DNA of 64,000 nucleotides from Tribonema minus (Eukaryota; Sar; Xanthophyceae; Tribonematales; Tribonemataceae). The notes under the pieces were generated by a model. The model was not told the origin of the DNA. It saw only the letters and a program-made list of their open reading frames with translations, and searched no databases. The first letter of the stretch is position 1, and each line of letters begins with the position of its first letter. Positions 52,683 to 63,812 of the stretch are shown piece by piece. The position numbers were made by a program, and so were the translations under genes. The DNA is taken from assembly GCA_017506865.1 (NCBI GenBank), contig JAFCMP010000519.1, forward strand, positions 310,001-374,000, in the 5' to 3' direction.

Positions 52683-54774
52683 ACAGTGGGCAGGTAGTGC
52701 GTCCTTGTGTCAGTCTGTTGTTGAAGCACTGCATGTGAAAGTTTGTGTTGCGCCCACATCGGGTGGGCACATCACATCGGTCAGAACTGCTGACAGGGCG
52801 GTGGCATTCAGGACATGGTATGATGTCATCATAGAAACTCTAATCTTTTATTATATTCGTAATCTGACATTGTTTTAACATCGTTTGTGTTGGCATCATT
52901 TCTGCTCCTGACGACACGCATCTCTTCGTTGCATACAGGACATCTTGTGTATCCCTCAACCAGTCGCGCCTCCAGGCATCTGGCGTGAAGATGTTCATGG
53001 TGCCACAAGCAGATCGACCTTGCAACCGCTCATCGCTATCCAACAGCGGTGACATGCACAGTGGACATATCCAGGCCCCACGTTGCTGTATTGCTTCCAG
53101 TTCTCGCATCTCCCTGGAACGAACCTCTTCAGGTGTCAGGTCTCCAGCTATTGCCATAGGCTGACGACATGTTGGGCATGTATTACTGCTCATGAGCCAG
53201 GTGCGTAAACATGTCGCATGGGCCTCTCTGTTGTGGTCACATGATGCCTGCACTTGCAACACCTCATCAACCTCATCGAAACATATGGAGCAGATTATTG
53301 GTATGGCTTCTCCAAGCGCATGGGGATGTGCTGGCAAGAGGCCAGACGTCTCCTGTGTCATTGTGCTGCTCTCGTCACTGGTTTCGCGAGGTGCCGACCT
53401 CGATGTCGGCAATGCAATTAGCGAGCTTGAGCTATGCCTTCATGGTTAACATCAGTGAGGGCGTCTGCAGGCAGTGCATGATCATGAAGCTCCACCTCCA
53501 TACTCATGTCAACAACTGAGGTGTACCCATGTGCGGCAGTGCGTGAGCGTTGATGTGGAGGAGATGGGGTCGATGGTGGTGAGCGCTGTCTTGTCCTCCT
53601 CCTTTGTGGTTGTGATTGGTTGTGACCACTGGCATGTTGCTCCTCAGTCGCATTGATGACCCTGCCAACAAAAAGAATACGGGCCCTGCATTCTGGACAG
53701 CTCCTGCGCCGGCGCAACCAAGCCTCTAGGCAATCTGCACCGTACCGTGTTTCGTGGTTGCAGGGCCTGACCTGACGAACTGTTGCTGTTTCATTGATGC
53801 GTTCATAGCAGATACCACATAGATTGGCATCTGCTACAGAAATTGATCCATAATGAGCAGTCTGAAGCAGGCCCTCCGTTGTGATGTATCCTGTGTGTGC
53901 GTGCAAACTCCACTTCGCATCCATCTCCTTAGCATATTAACATTACGCTATTGTTGCACTCTCTGCAATTCACAGGTACATGCTGTGCCCAACCTCTCAA
54001 GGCGCATGCTCTGTGTGCATCCCCCGGGTATGTGCGGCTGCAGGTGTGGCTACAAGTCATGTGCTGATCTGTTGTTCTATCACAATCATGTATGATTTCC
54101 CGTTATATACATATGGCACAGGCCTGGGTCAGCAACTCTGCATTCCCGTTATACGTGGCACCAGCAGTCACTGTGGGTACAAGCATTTGTTGTCTATGCC
54201 TGGTCAGGCATTGTGCTCTCTACCGACGTGTGTTCAGAGCTGTTTGTGCACGATGTTTTTGTCCCTCTTCTTCCAGTGTCAACAGGTCATTGCTTGATTG
54301 TACTGGTCCCTGCCTTCTCACCAGCACGTTGCAATGCGGACATCGGCGTTTGCATTCTGCTACCAGTACGCATCGGCTGCAGTATTGACGCCATTGTACA
54401 CAAGGTCGACATTCCAGGTCAATATCTTCTTCCAGTTGCCCTGTAATGCTGAACAACATCCTACAACCAGGAGTCTAACAACGTCCCATGTATGTAGCAT
54501 TGCAAACAGGGCATGATAATGAGTTTGTCTCCTGTGCATGGTTGTATAGACAGGTTGTGTGCATGTTGAGGTCATGTGGGCATTGCGCATGTATGGTATT
54601 GCTGTTCACCACATCTCTGCTGCGCATTGGAGAGCGACATGCTGTGCATGCAGTGCTCACGTCATGATCCATCTCATCAGAGTCTGAAGCGGCTGTAGAG
54701 TCCAAGTGTGTGTTTCTGCAACGCAACCACCAATGAAATGCTGTTATCTCTTCTGCATCACAGGCCTGCAGCAA
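52657..54774 (-). CDS. Five RING-like zinc modules downstream of the helicase
   Basis: In order along the minus strand: (1) 54774-54475, CTACRSPM ... HAQCPHDLNMHTTC ... CPVCN; (2) about 53835-53640, CGICYERI ... CNHETRYGADCLEAW ... CPECR; (3) about 53300-53140, CSICFDEV ... CDHNREAHATCLRTWL ... CPTCR; (4) about 53080-52890, CPLCMSPL, then after a one-base shift HHEHLHARCLEARL ... CPVCN; (5) 52834-52657, CPECHRPV ... CGRNTNFHMQCFNN ... CPLCDENMLLQ. Each has the paired CX2C ... C/HX2C ... CX2C layout of RING-type fingers, with the inner pairs somewhat irregular. Frames change between modules (a stop near 53418; a shift in module 4), so this is a broken polyprotein or several small genes. RING fingers usually recruit ubiquitin-conjugating enzymes; here that role is an inference. 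Confidence 0.65.
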
Positions 54775-54882
54775 AGATGGAGTGATTTGTGCAAGGCGTG
54801 TGGCTGTCTCCGTGGCTTCAAACGTTTCAAGTAAGTCCTCACCTTCACTGAGAAACGTGTTTACTAGGTTACTGAAACCAGT

Positions 54883-57494
54883 TTAGGCATTGAGCTCTTC
54901 TTCAAACCGTATGATCCTCTCAGCCAGACTGACCCTCCCAGCCTGTGCCTCTATGACCCTCTGAGCCTGAGCTTGTGTCTGTAGGACTCTCTGAGCCAGA
55001 CTCTGAACATCTTGAAGGTTGTTAATATACCGGGCTGTGTTGTTTGTACGTGACCTTCGTTGTGGTGCTTGAGTCACAGAACCTGATGACTGGGCACTGG
55101 CTTCTCGTGACAGAGCTGCAGTGCGGGCTGCATCCCATATTTGTGTGAGATCGTGTCTAATTGTGTCTGTGGCACTGCCTCCAGGTGTATCTGCCCTGGC
55201 ACGCACAGCGACAAGATCATCCCAAATGACACGTAACAAGTCAACAATGACTTGTGCTGCTTCTGGATGTATATCTGGCCGTGTGCACGTTGCGTAACTC
55301 TCCACGACAAGTAAGCACTGTTGGTAGCCAACCTGTCAGCATCAGCGAGCCTGCGTCGCTGGTTTGCGCCACTGGTACCGCCACGTGCTGCCCTGTTGTT
55401 GTTCATCATGGTACATGTTGCCATGAAACGTTCACATGTGAATGGTTTCAGCAGCATGTCTCGCAATTGCCTGGCACGGCTCAACCCAACAAGTGTGAGG
55501 CCTGCTGCAAATTCACGGTTACCAAGGTCCACAACACACGTCCTGTGTAGAGCCCTGTGACCCATGAATAGTGTTTGCCCACGCCAACCGTAACGAAATC
55601 CTGTGCGCGTGCGTGTTGGACTGTTTTCCAGCTTTGCTTCCATTGGTGTAATGGGAACAACACGACGTAAAAGGGGATTGCCAGCCACTTGCTTCTCTGA
55701 AAAGAATGACGGCCCAGTATATGATGGTATATGGACCAGAATAGCGGAAGGCATGCCAGGCGGTTGTGTCCCCGGCGCCCATAATATATCTACAACCTCA
55801 CCGACTGTTCCGTTTGACAAATGTGCGCCCACCCATATATTTCTGGTCAAGCGCACCTTGAAACCTCGACCCAATCTATGATTGGAGGTATGCCCATGAA
55901 ATCGTCAGCAGCACGGCCGCTGTCTTGGCGTCGGTGTGAATGGTTTCCCTTGATACGTGCAATAGGCTGGTTGCAAGCACTCAGGCGTTGCAGATTACGC
56001 CTAAGTGCAGGGGCTCTCTCTGCAAAAAAATGTTCTGCATCATGAAATCGGCTAGCATCATCAGCTGGCACTGTAGTTCTGAATCGGCGTGCAAACAGGA
56101 AACAGTCGTCTCTTGTCTGCTCACAGCGTTGCGCATAACAGCTGCTCCAAGTAGAGGATCATCTTGAAACCTCTCAGACCTACACAGAGTAAATGAAGCA
56201 TTGGGACGTTGATGAAAGTACTGCCCCACCCTAGCCGGCATGGTGCTGCCAGGTGTCAACTCCGACCACAATGAGTTGCCGCCGACAGGTGGTAGCTGTT
56301 GCTGATCCATGTGTCTTGATATGCTGATGGGCCCACCCACCCTCAACTCTTCACCTTGCCTTGCTTGCTCAGTATGAGTGGAGGCACGGCCAATGAAGTC
56401 AAGGGATGCCATACCTGCCTCGTCCATTGCAACTAGGTATGTGTTTGTGTTTTCAGCTTGCATTGCTGCCCAGTGTCGCCCTGTCAAACGTCCGTCATTG
56501 TTTCGCCCTCTGACACCTATATGAAACATGCTGTGCGCTGTATCCCCATCTATATTGTTTGCTGCACAATCAGTAGTTGCACTTACGCGCACAGCACCTT
56601 CTGGCAGCATCCCAACCATCGTGTTCAAAACATGCGTTTTTCCGGTGCCAGGCCCACCCGTGATGGTCATGTTCAAGCTGGTGGCACTGTAACATTGTCT
56701 CTTATGCATGCGTGTGTGCGCCGATAATGAGCTTCAACAACATCAAGAATGAGGCGTTGTTCTGGGTATGCTTCTCTGTTTGATAATGGAGGCCGATCTC
56801 TCTCAGCGACTTCATTACGGCGACTAGCTCGTTGTTCGCCGACCCAACCATTAACAACATTGGCGCCAAGCATGCTAATCAGCTGCTGCTCTGTGTACTG
56901 CAGGTGCGGCACTGAGAAGTCGTGGTCATGGCTCCACTGCTGTTCCATGAACTGCGCAGCTTCATCAGCTTGGCGGGTCTGCGGCTGGCGCTGTCTACTA
57001 TGACCGGTAATGTGACACAGCAATGCACTAGCTGGAACTTCCTCTAATGTGTCCAACTCACAGTCGGTGTTGTTGTCGCTGTCAATGCTTCGTGACTGGT
57101 CATATTGTCCGCTGACATCATCGTAATTATGCACTAGCGGGTCACTTTCAAACCCCCTTGGAGCTTCGTCTGGGTGGTTTCTGTTATGCTCCAATAACTG
57201 TTGCCATTGTGTAATGAGGTGTTGATCTGTTGGGGGAGTACCTTTTTGACCGTTCCATGCAGCACTGCGGTGGCCACTCCATTTTGCAAACTTCAATAGG
57301 TTTTCTTTGCAGTATTGCGCATAGCGCGGCCCTGATGGATTAGATGGCGAACTTGGCCATGTAATATCAGCTCTGCGTCGACCGACTGGTTGCTGCCGGT
57401 GGCGTCGCAGACCATGGCGGCCATTTTGAGAATCATTTCTGGTTTTCCCAACATAGAATTCGCGAGCAAACTCGAGCAGGGCCATGTTCTGCAC
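54883..57494 (-). pseudogene. Helitron-like Pif1-type helicase, frameshifted
   Basis: The first frame (57494-56673) has PRYAQYCKENLLKFAKWSGH, typical of the stretch before the helicase in Helitron proteins, and LILDVVEAHYRR. Next, 56709-55981 carries motif I (TITGGPGTGKTHV), motif II (VAMDEAGM) and motif III (GPISISRHMDQQQLPPVGG). Then the reading moves to 56130-55865 (VPADDASRFHDAEHFFAERA), then to 55874-55620 (GFKVRLTRNIWVGAHLSNGT, VGEVVDILWAPG), then to a third frame for the SF1 motif with WANTIHGSQGSTQD (about 55600-55540), then back (VVDLGNREFAAGLTLVGLSR). A final shift near 55310 leads into a helical tail that ends at 54883 (AERIIRFEEELNA). I count at least four frame changes. No Rep (HUH) nuclease domain is visible upstream, so this is a decayed partial copy. 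Confidence 0.75.
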
Positions 57495-57707
57495 ACATCT
57501 GGCAACGGCATTTCACTGCCATTTAAACATGTGCCTGCATCAATTCTGTTCGCGTAAGCTTCAGGCATGTCAGGGCGTGTTGCCCGTTGTGATCATTCAG
57601 CATTGATATTCACTGTTCGGTCAACTTGATCTTTTGTCGAAGTTGTATATTATGTCCTGGACCGCATGGGCTGCGCGCACGATAAATCGGGCTTGCAATA
57701 ACTAAAT
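57495..57707. other. Gap between helicase and LINE family 2
   Basis: About 210 bp without a coding frame. It should contain the 3' end of the LINE (stop at 57708 on the minus strand) and the 5' end of what remains of the Helitron-like copy. No shared terminal motif is seen. Confidence 0.4.
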
Positions 57708-60700
57708 CTACGGAGGGGCCGGCGGTCCGGCACTGGCCGGCGAGGGCCGCGGCACTTGCAACAGTGCGATGCGGCGGTAGGCGCTGACGTCGCCATCAGG
57801 GGCAATGACTGCGTTCCAGTTGTCGATCACGACACGTGTGAGCGCGCGCTGTAGCGCGAGGGAGGTGCGGCGGCGCCAGAAGGCGACGCGCTGCGCGAGA
57901 TTGTAGCTGCCCTGCGAGCTTTGCTCGGCGAGTGCGTGTAGCAGCGCTTGGGTGTCGCGTGACATAGCGCCGAAGTGATCAAAGGCTGCGGAAAATAGGG
58001 TGTGTGTAGTGGGGTCCAGGGCCCCCGAGACTACGTATGTGTCTATCTTTTCCTGCGAAGCCGATTCAAGCACGCACTGCACATCGCGCGCGCCCCCCTG
58101 AGCCTGACGGAGGCGGGAGGGGCATGAGCTGTCACGTATGGTGACGTCTATGCAACAAGCTACTTCAAAGCCGCCGCGCAGTTTAGTGCACCGGCCTGCC
58201 GCTACCGCGTCTGCGCTCGGCTGCACTCTAGGGACTCGAAGGCAAACCTGGTTGCTGCCGAAGACGATGTCCATGAACTTGTTGAACCCGTGGCGCGCCG
58301 CGTAGCGGCGGAAGGGGGCAAGGGTGTCCCGGTCGAGACCGCGGAGGTGGGCCACCTGCTTGAGCAGCTGAAAGAGCGCGTCTGCGAGCAAGTTGTGTCG
58401 CGTGACGTTAAGCCCTTGTGTGCAGCGGCGCAGGTGGGCCCCCGAGTGCACTGGTTTATGGCACTTGGGGCACTGCGCCGCAGCGGGGGCGGGGCGCTCC
58501 ACGCCCAGGTGGCGCCGCAGCGTCTCGCGGAATTCTGGCGGCGACATGGTCTCCGCTGGGTCAGTGCTCGGCAATTGCGCCAAGAAACCCATGGCCCCCT
58601 TGGAGGCACCGCTGCGCCACGCCGCGACTGCTTCGAAAGCATTTGCTGCTTCGAGTCGACGCAGCTGCGTGGCGGCGAGCGCTGCGTCTAGCACCCGTGA
58701 TAGCGCCGCTTGACGCCGCGGCAGCACGGCGGCCGGCGGGGCCTGGGCAGAACCTGGCTCGCGCGCCACTGCTGGCGCAGCGCGGCGCGCGCCGGCACGA
58801 GTCCGCACGCCCGGCCCTGCAGCTCCGCCTGCCCGTTGCAGCAGATCGCGCAGCGCCGCCACGCGCCGTCGTCCTGGCGCCAGTCCTGGCACCAGACTGA
58901 GGGCAGGAGCAGTGCGAGGGCCGCTGCAGCATCATCGCTGCCGCTGCGCAGCTGCTGCAGGCAGGTAGCTATCTGCGTGAAGGTGAAGCCGTAGCGGGCG
59001 TGCTTCAGGACGCGGCTGCGTGCCGCGACTGGAAACGCCGCCAGTGCCGGTCCCATGCACTCGAGGGTGCGTGCAGCAAATGCGGCACATGCACGCGGCG
59101 CCGCGCCCAGCACGCCGAAGCCACCGCTCCCCATCCGCAGGTGCACGCGTACCTGCTGGTGTGCTGGTAGCGTCACTGGGGCCTCGCCACCCCAGTCGGC
59201 GCCGCGTACCCATGCCACTGCCGCCGCCCACAGAGAGGGCGGCGCCGCCGCCGCCGCAACCGCCGGCGGGCCGCGGCAATCATCACCCGCCGCCGGCGCG
59301 CCCTCGTGGGCCGGCGGCGTAAGACCCGCTGATGGCTCCTGCGCCAGCGCGGCCACGGCCGCTAGCGTGATGGCGTCGAAGCGCCGCAGCTCCTCGTGCT
59401 TGAGGGATGGCGTCGTGTTGCGCGCGACATGCCCTGCGCGGGCGGGGACGGCAAGATGCAGAATGGAGAAGGCAGCCTGCACATCCTCCATCCGCACCAG
59501 CTCCGCCACCAGGCGGTCGGTGCCAGGGGCACAAGGGTCGCCGCTACGTGTGCGCGCACGAAGTCCTCGGTGCCGACCGGCACCCCCATCAGCGTGATGC
59601 CGTCGTCGCACACTGATACGGGGACATTGGTGGCGGCGAAGACGGCAGCGGCGCGCTCGCGAGCGCCGCCTGAGGCCGGCACCAGCGCCACGCATTTTGT
59701 GACGTTGACCTGAATGTTTAGCTCGCTCAGCGCCTGTTGTATGAAGCAGAATGCGCGACCAACGTGGCCGAGCACTGGCGCGTCACAGCTGGGCGTCATG
59801 ATGGTGAGGTCATCGAGGTAGCCCGGAAGCGCCAGCTGCGGGAACTTGGCGCGGGCAGCCACCATGGTGCCGCGCAGTGCCAGCGCGAACAGCAGCGGCC
59901 CCAATGGGTCGCCCTGCTGCACGCCCTGTTGGGAGAGGATGATGGCGGCGTCGGCGTGCCCATCTAGCCTAAGGCCAAATTGTAGCCAAGTGGCCCGGCC
60001 AGGGCCATAGATGTGCTCGACGTAGCCGTACAGGCCAGGCAGATGCTCGGCCACCGCAGTGAGGACTGCCGAGCGCGACAGCGCGTTGAAGGCATTACTG
60101 CCGTCAACGGCAAGGAGCACACCGCCGCACTCATGCGTGAGCTGCGCCATGAGCGCCACCCTCTCTGCGCCCCCTCGCGCGCCAACCCCAAACTGGCCAA
60201 TTGGTTCTAGCAGCGCGGAGACGCGGTCTCGGGTGTCAGCGCAGAAGGTGCGGGCGAACAGGCGGCGGATGATGTCGCCGCACGCGATGGGACGCGCCTT
60301 CTCGCCCACAGCGCTGAGGCGCGCGGCCGCGTGGAGGCGCCAAAAGGGGGCAGGCAGCGCGGCGGGGTGGAGTACGCCGCAGTACCCAGCCATGCCAGCA
60401 GCTCAAGGAGCCAGTCCACCATGCGCCCCGACGTGTGCGCCGTGTGCCGGACGCACTGCTGGAGGTGGGAGTTGCGCAGCCCAGAAGGACCGGCGGCCGA
60501 GCCAGGGTTGGCGGCGAGAATGGCCTCACGTAGCCCGTCCGCCGTGAACGAAGCGCAGCGCCGCCGCCGCCACCGAGCTGCGCGCCCGCGATGCCGCAGC
60601 AGGCAGCTTTGCAGACGCGTCGCCAGCTGGGTGTTTAGCCTGCAGTTTATGCAAGGTAGCGGAGTCGCGGGGGGCAGATGTGTCAGCACCCTCCGCCAGC

Positions 60701-60783
60701 AGCCGCGCGGCGCGCCCGACGCCGCCCGGCTGCCGCGCCGTCGCCGCCGCGCGCTCCCGCACTGCCGCCGCCGCCTCCGTCAT
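57708..60783 (-). mobile_element. Non-LTR retrotransposon family 2, RT plus restriction-like endonuclease, decayed
   Basis: The minus-strand reading starts at MTEAAAAVRERAAATARQPG (60783). The frame changes near 60540 and 60400. The RT is clear: FTADGLREAILAANPGSAAG, then ARPIACGDIIRRLFART, motif A LLAVDGSNAFNALSRS, motif B' GVQQGDPLGPLLF and motif C YLDDLTIM. A further change near 59500 leads to a connector frame (59695-58688), and another near 58850 leads to the C-terminal frame (to 57708) with CPKCHKPVHSGAHLRRC (CX2CX8HX3C) and a restriction-like nuclease pattern (ACCIDVTIRDS ... EKIDTYVVSG). Order and motifs match family 1 although the sequences are well diverged. With several frameshifts it cannot make a full protein. 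A piece of the same family is at 23.64-23.86 kb. Confidence 0.8.
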
Positions 60784-60814
60784 GGACCTAGCGCGGCGCG
60801 CGCACGCACGGGCG

Positions 60815-61270
60815 TGTAGTGAGGCAACCCTAGGCGGAGCAGTAGTTGAAGTAGGGCTTGCATTGCGAATGCCTTTTGTGCAGTAATCAGACACGACTTT
60901 AACCTTCAACATGGCACAGCTTCTTCTGCTTCTACCTGTTTAGCCACGCTTGCATATCAGGGTGATATTGCACTTGGGGAGGGCGCTCCGGTCCACCTCC
61001 CACGGCACCAGGCAGTGGGCATTTCCGGCTGTTTTAAGTCAAGGTTGAGGCTGAGTCTCACACACTTTCACCCTCTGTGGTTGGCACACCATCACAATGG
61101 CTGATCTCGGCAGGTGCTGACCTGTCAAGTACTATTTCGCATAGTGCTCCAACACACAGCTTTCGCTGTTTCCGTCGGCACCTCTGCTGCACGCAACCTG
61201 AGGTGGCTGGGGCTTAAACTTCTGCACCATTAGCTGTGCCGTCTACTGGCGTCCTTAAGGGGCCACTTAC
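60815..61270 (+). repeat. 5' LTR of the Gag-only element
   Basis: It begins TGTAGTGAGGCAACCC at 60815. The same sequence begins again at 63813, and over the 188 bp visible before the window ends only one base differs (gcattgcg versus gcatcgcg at about 60861). The copy at 20.0-20.5 kb is related in reverse. The right end cannot be fixed from the window, since the relative at 20 kb stays similar past it; 61270 is an estimate. It was inserted about 30 bp from the start of LINE family 2. Confidence 0.75.
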
Positions 61271-61520
61271 AGCACTCGGTGGATCCAGGGGCTTCAGAAC
61301 CAGCCACACACGGAGTTCCGGTCAGCAGCAGCAGCTGTACACGGCGACAGCAGAGTTTTCGGGATTTCTATAGCTGGGGGCGTGCTCGTCGTAAGGCGCC
61401 CTTCGGCACTCCACTACTTAGCAGCAGCAGCAGCTGCTGCTTCAGCATACTGCCACCTTCCTGGCAGCACGTGCTCATCTACTATTCAGCAGCACCTTGA
61501 CACCTTTTGCTGGAAGCAAA
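61271..61520 (+). other. Leader of the Gag-only element
   Basis: It resembles the leader at 19.97-20.04 kb in its first 100 bases ('cacacacggagttccgg', 'cagctgtacacggcgacag'). A CAG-rich patch lies near 61421-61440. The primer-binding site should lie near its left end, but I could not match one to a tRNA. Confidence 0.45.
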
Positions 61521-63050
61521 ATGGTGGGGGGGAAGCGTGCTGTTGCGAGTCGGGCTGAAGCGTTGAGCGTTTACACCCGGCTGCTCAAGAAGGGACGTTG
61601 GGGCTCAGCGTCGGAATGGTTTTACAGCACTGGAGACAGGGACGTGGGGGAAAAGCTTAGTGAGGTGCTCAGCGCAATGACCTACTTTGTCTCTGCGGAG
61701 GTCAAACTGCAGGAGGAGCGACGCCGGCTCAGCACGTGCCTTGCAGAAGCCACACAGGGAGTCGCTGAGGAGCAGCAGAGAGTCAGCAACCTGCAAGAGC
61801 GGCTACAGCAAAGCAAGGAGGCTGAGGCAGCAGCGCAGCAGGAGCTGGAGCGGCAATGCGCTGCAGATTCAGCAGCGCTTTTGCAGCTGCGGAGTCGGGT
61901 GTTGGAGCTGGAGGAGGATGCTGCGAGAATGGCTACAGTGCTGGCGTCGGCGCGCGCAGGCAATGGCAACGCGGGCAACAACAGCTGCGCCAACAACAGC
62001 GGCGGCGTATGTGCCGCACGCTCAGCGCCGACGGAGGCGCTTCCAACATCGCAAGCATGCAGCAGTGGCGCGCTTGGCAGCAGCGGCACTGCAGTCGTGC
62101 TCTCAGCGCCGACAACGGCAGCGCATGCAGCTGTGCCTGCATGCGACATCGGCGGGCACAACAGCGGCGGCACCGCAGCTGCGCTTTTGGCCCCGGCGAC
62201 AGCGGCGCTTTCACCGCTGCGCGCATGCAGTGGCGCGTGTGACAGTGGCGACAGTGCGGCCCCGCTCCCACCGCCCGGCAGCGGCGGCGGCGGCAGCGGC
62301 GGCGGCTGCAGCGGCGCACGCGGCAGCGGTAGCGGCAAAGCACGGGGCGGCAGCGGCGGCGCACGAGGCGGCGCGCTTGGCAGCAGCGGCACTCTCAGCG
62401 GCACTGCCACCGTACTCTCAGCGCCGACAACGGCGGCGCATGCAGCGGTGCGCGCATGCAACAGCGGCGCGCGTGACAGTGGTAGCACTGCAACCCCGCT
62501 TTTAGCGCCGGCAGCGGCAGCAGTAACTGGGCGTGCGCGCAATGGATGCGCGCACAACGGTGGCACTTCAGCTGCGCGCACAGCGCTGCCTAGCGTGCTT
62601 GCACCAACATGCGACGGCGGCAGCGGCGGTGGCGGCAGAAGCGGCGGCGCGCGCAGCGGCGGCAGCCGCGGCGGCGGCGGTAGCGGCGGCGTGCGCGGCG
62701 GCGGCAGCAGCGGCGGCGGCGGCGGCGCACGCCACCAAGGCGGCGGCACGGGTGCGGCGAGCTCGGCGACGGCGACGGCGACGGTGCCGATGCAACAGCG
62801 CGCCGGCATCAGCGCTGCGCGGCGCAGCATGCGTGCCGCAGGCAGCAGCTTGGGACGGCCGCTCTCGCGGCAGCAGCAGAAGCGGCGGGAGTACTGGTCG
62901 GCGCATACGCCTGAGGAGCAGCAGCGCCTCCGCAACTGGCAGGCGCGGCATAAGGCGCTGCACAGGCGGCATGCAAGCAAGGAGAGGCGTGGCAATGGCG
63001 CAGCCGCCAGACGCAGCAGCAGCGGGGAGGCGCGGCGGTGCTTACACTAG
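61521..63050 (+). CDS. Gag-like protein with coiled coil, Gly/Ser/Ala repeats and basic tail
   Basis: I chose the ATG at 61521 (MVGGKRAVASRAEALSVYTR); the frame is open from 61497. Residues about 1-55 are globular (LLKKGRWGSASEWFYSTGDR), 60-150 form a coiled coil (QEERRRLSTCLAEATQGVAE, LLQLRSRVLELEEDAARMA), 160-420 are Ala/Gly/Ser/Thr repeats (VLSAPTTAAHAAV recurs) with poly-Gly-Ser, and 430-509 are strongly basic (QQKRREYW, RHKALHRRHASKERRG). Coiled coil then basic tail fits a nucleic-acid-binding structural protein. It is the only ORF between the two LTRs, so I read it as Gag of a non-autonomous LTR element. There is no protease, RT or integrase. Polyalanine frames on both strands over the repeats are shadows. 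Confidence 0.6.
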   Translation: MVGGKRAVASRAEALSVYTRLLKKGRWGSASEWFYSTGDRDVGEKLSEVLSAMTYFVSAEVKLQEERRRLSTCLAEATQGVAEEQQRVSNLQERLQQSKEAEAAAQQELERQCAADSAALLQLRSRVLELEEDAARMATVLASARAGNGNAGNNSCANNSGGVCAARSAPTEALPTSQACSSGALGSSGTAVVLSAPTTAAHAAVPACDIGGHNSGGTAAALLAPATAALSPLRACSGACDSGDSAAPLPPPGSGGGGSGGGCSGARGSGSGKARGGSGGARGGALGSSGTLSGTATVLSAPTTAAHAAVRACNSGARDSGSTATPLLAPAAAAVTGRARNGCAHNGGTSAARTALPSVLAPTCDGGSGGGGRSGGARSGGSRGGGGSGGVRGGGSSGGGGGARHQGGGTGAASSATATATVPMQQRAGISAARRSMRAAGSSLGRPLSRQQQKRREYWSAHTPEEQQRLRNWQARHKALHRRHASKERRGNGAAARRSSSGEARRCLH

Positions 63051-63812
63051 CACAGCATTGTCTCCCACCAGCAATCAGGCTGCGCTTAGCGCATATTGCG
63101 CTGACATTTGTGAGACACAGACGGCAGCAGCTCTTTTGTGCGCCATGTGTCTTACCAGTGCATCTTGAGCGGTTTGGCTCATGGGGGCGCTTGTTTGCAG
63201 GTTCACTGTTGAGCCTGTACGTTTAGACACCACACCGCTTGCATACCATCAGCAGTGTAGTTTCTGGGGGCGATTGTCGTACAGGTCGAAATGCGTTGTA
63301 TTGACCACCTGGGCGCACAAACCCACCCGCCCACCCTTTAGTTTTGTTTCAGTTGTACATGCGCACTTCTTCTGCGTGTGTTGCACAAACGCTGGGGGGG
63401 ATAAGTGCGCAGTGCCAACATGTCGGGGGCGTACCTACTGTAGTAGCTGTAGAATGGTGGTGCACTTGCTTGCGTTGGTTACGCAGTGCCAACATGTCGG
63501 GGGCGCATAAAGCAGCGGAGCAAGTTGCTTGCTTTCAAGTTTGTCTGTTGCAGCGTTAGGATATTGAGTTGTTTTGCAACGCCATAGTTGCCACTCCAGC
63601 CAGACGCGCCACAGTCTGTCTGAGACTTGTTGGTGGCGGAGGGTTGCTGATATATGCCATATGCCCGTGTTATTTCAGAGTTTTGGCGGTCGTGGATGAC
63701 AGCCGTGCTTGCATTGCATTTTGTAGCAGTATTGCATGTGTAGTGTCTAGGGCGCCTCACATGAGTGCATGGCTTCCGACTTGTGGAGTGGAAGAGCCAT
63801 GCAGGGGGCGAT
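63051..63812 (+). other. 3' untranslated part of the Gag-only element
   Basis: It contains a short duplicated unit ('gcagtgccaacatgtcgggggcg' at 63409 and 63484). It ends in a partly purine-rich stretch (gtggaagagccatgcagggggcg) right before the second LTR, the expected place of a polypurine tract. There is no coding frame. Confidence 0.5.

Noticed and set aside
60059..60547. Plus-strand frames across the LINE family 2 RT
   Set aside because: Antisense of clear reverse transcriptase motifs.
60526..60912. ORF starting MLKVKVVSDYCTKG on the minus strand, repeated at 63910-63479 and begun at 20450
   Set aside because: It is the antisense of the LTR sequence. It continues into unrelated sequence in each case, so the shared start reflects the repeated LTR and not a gene.
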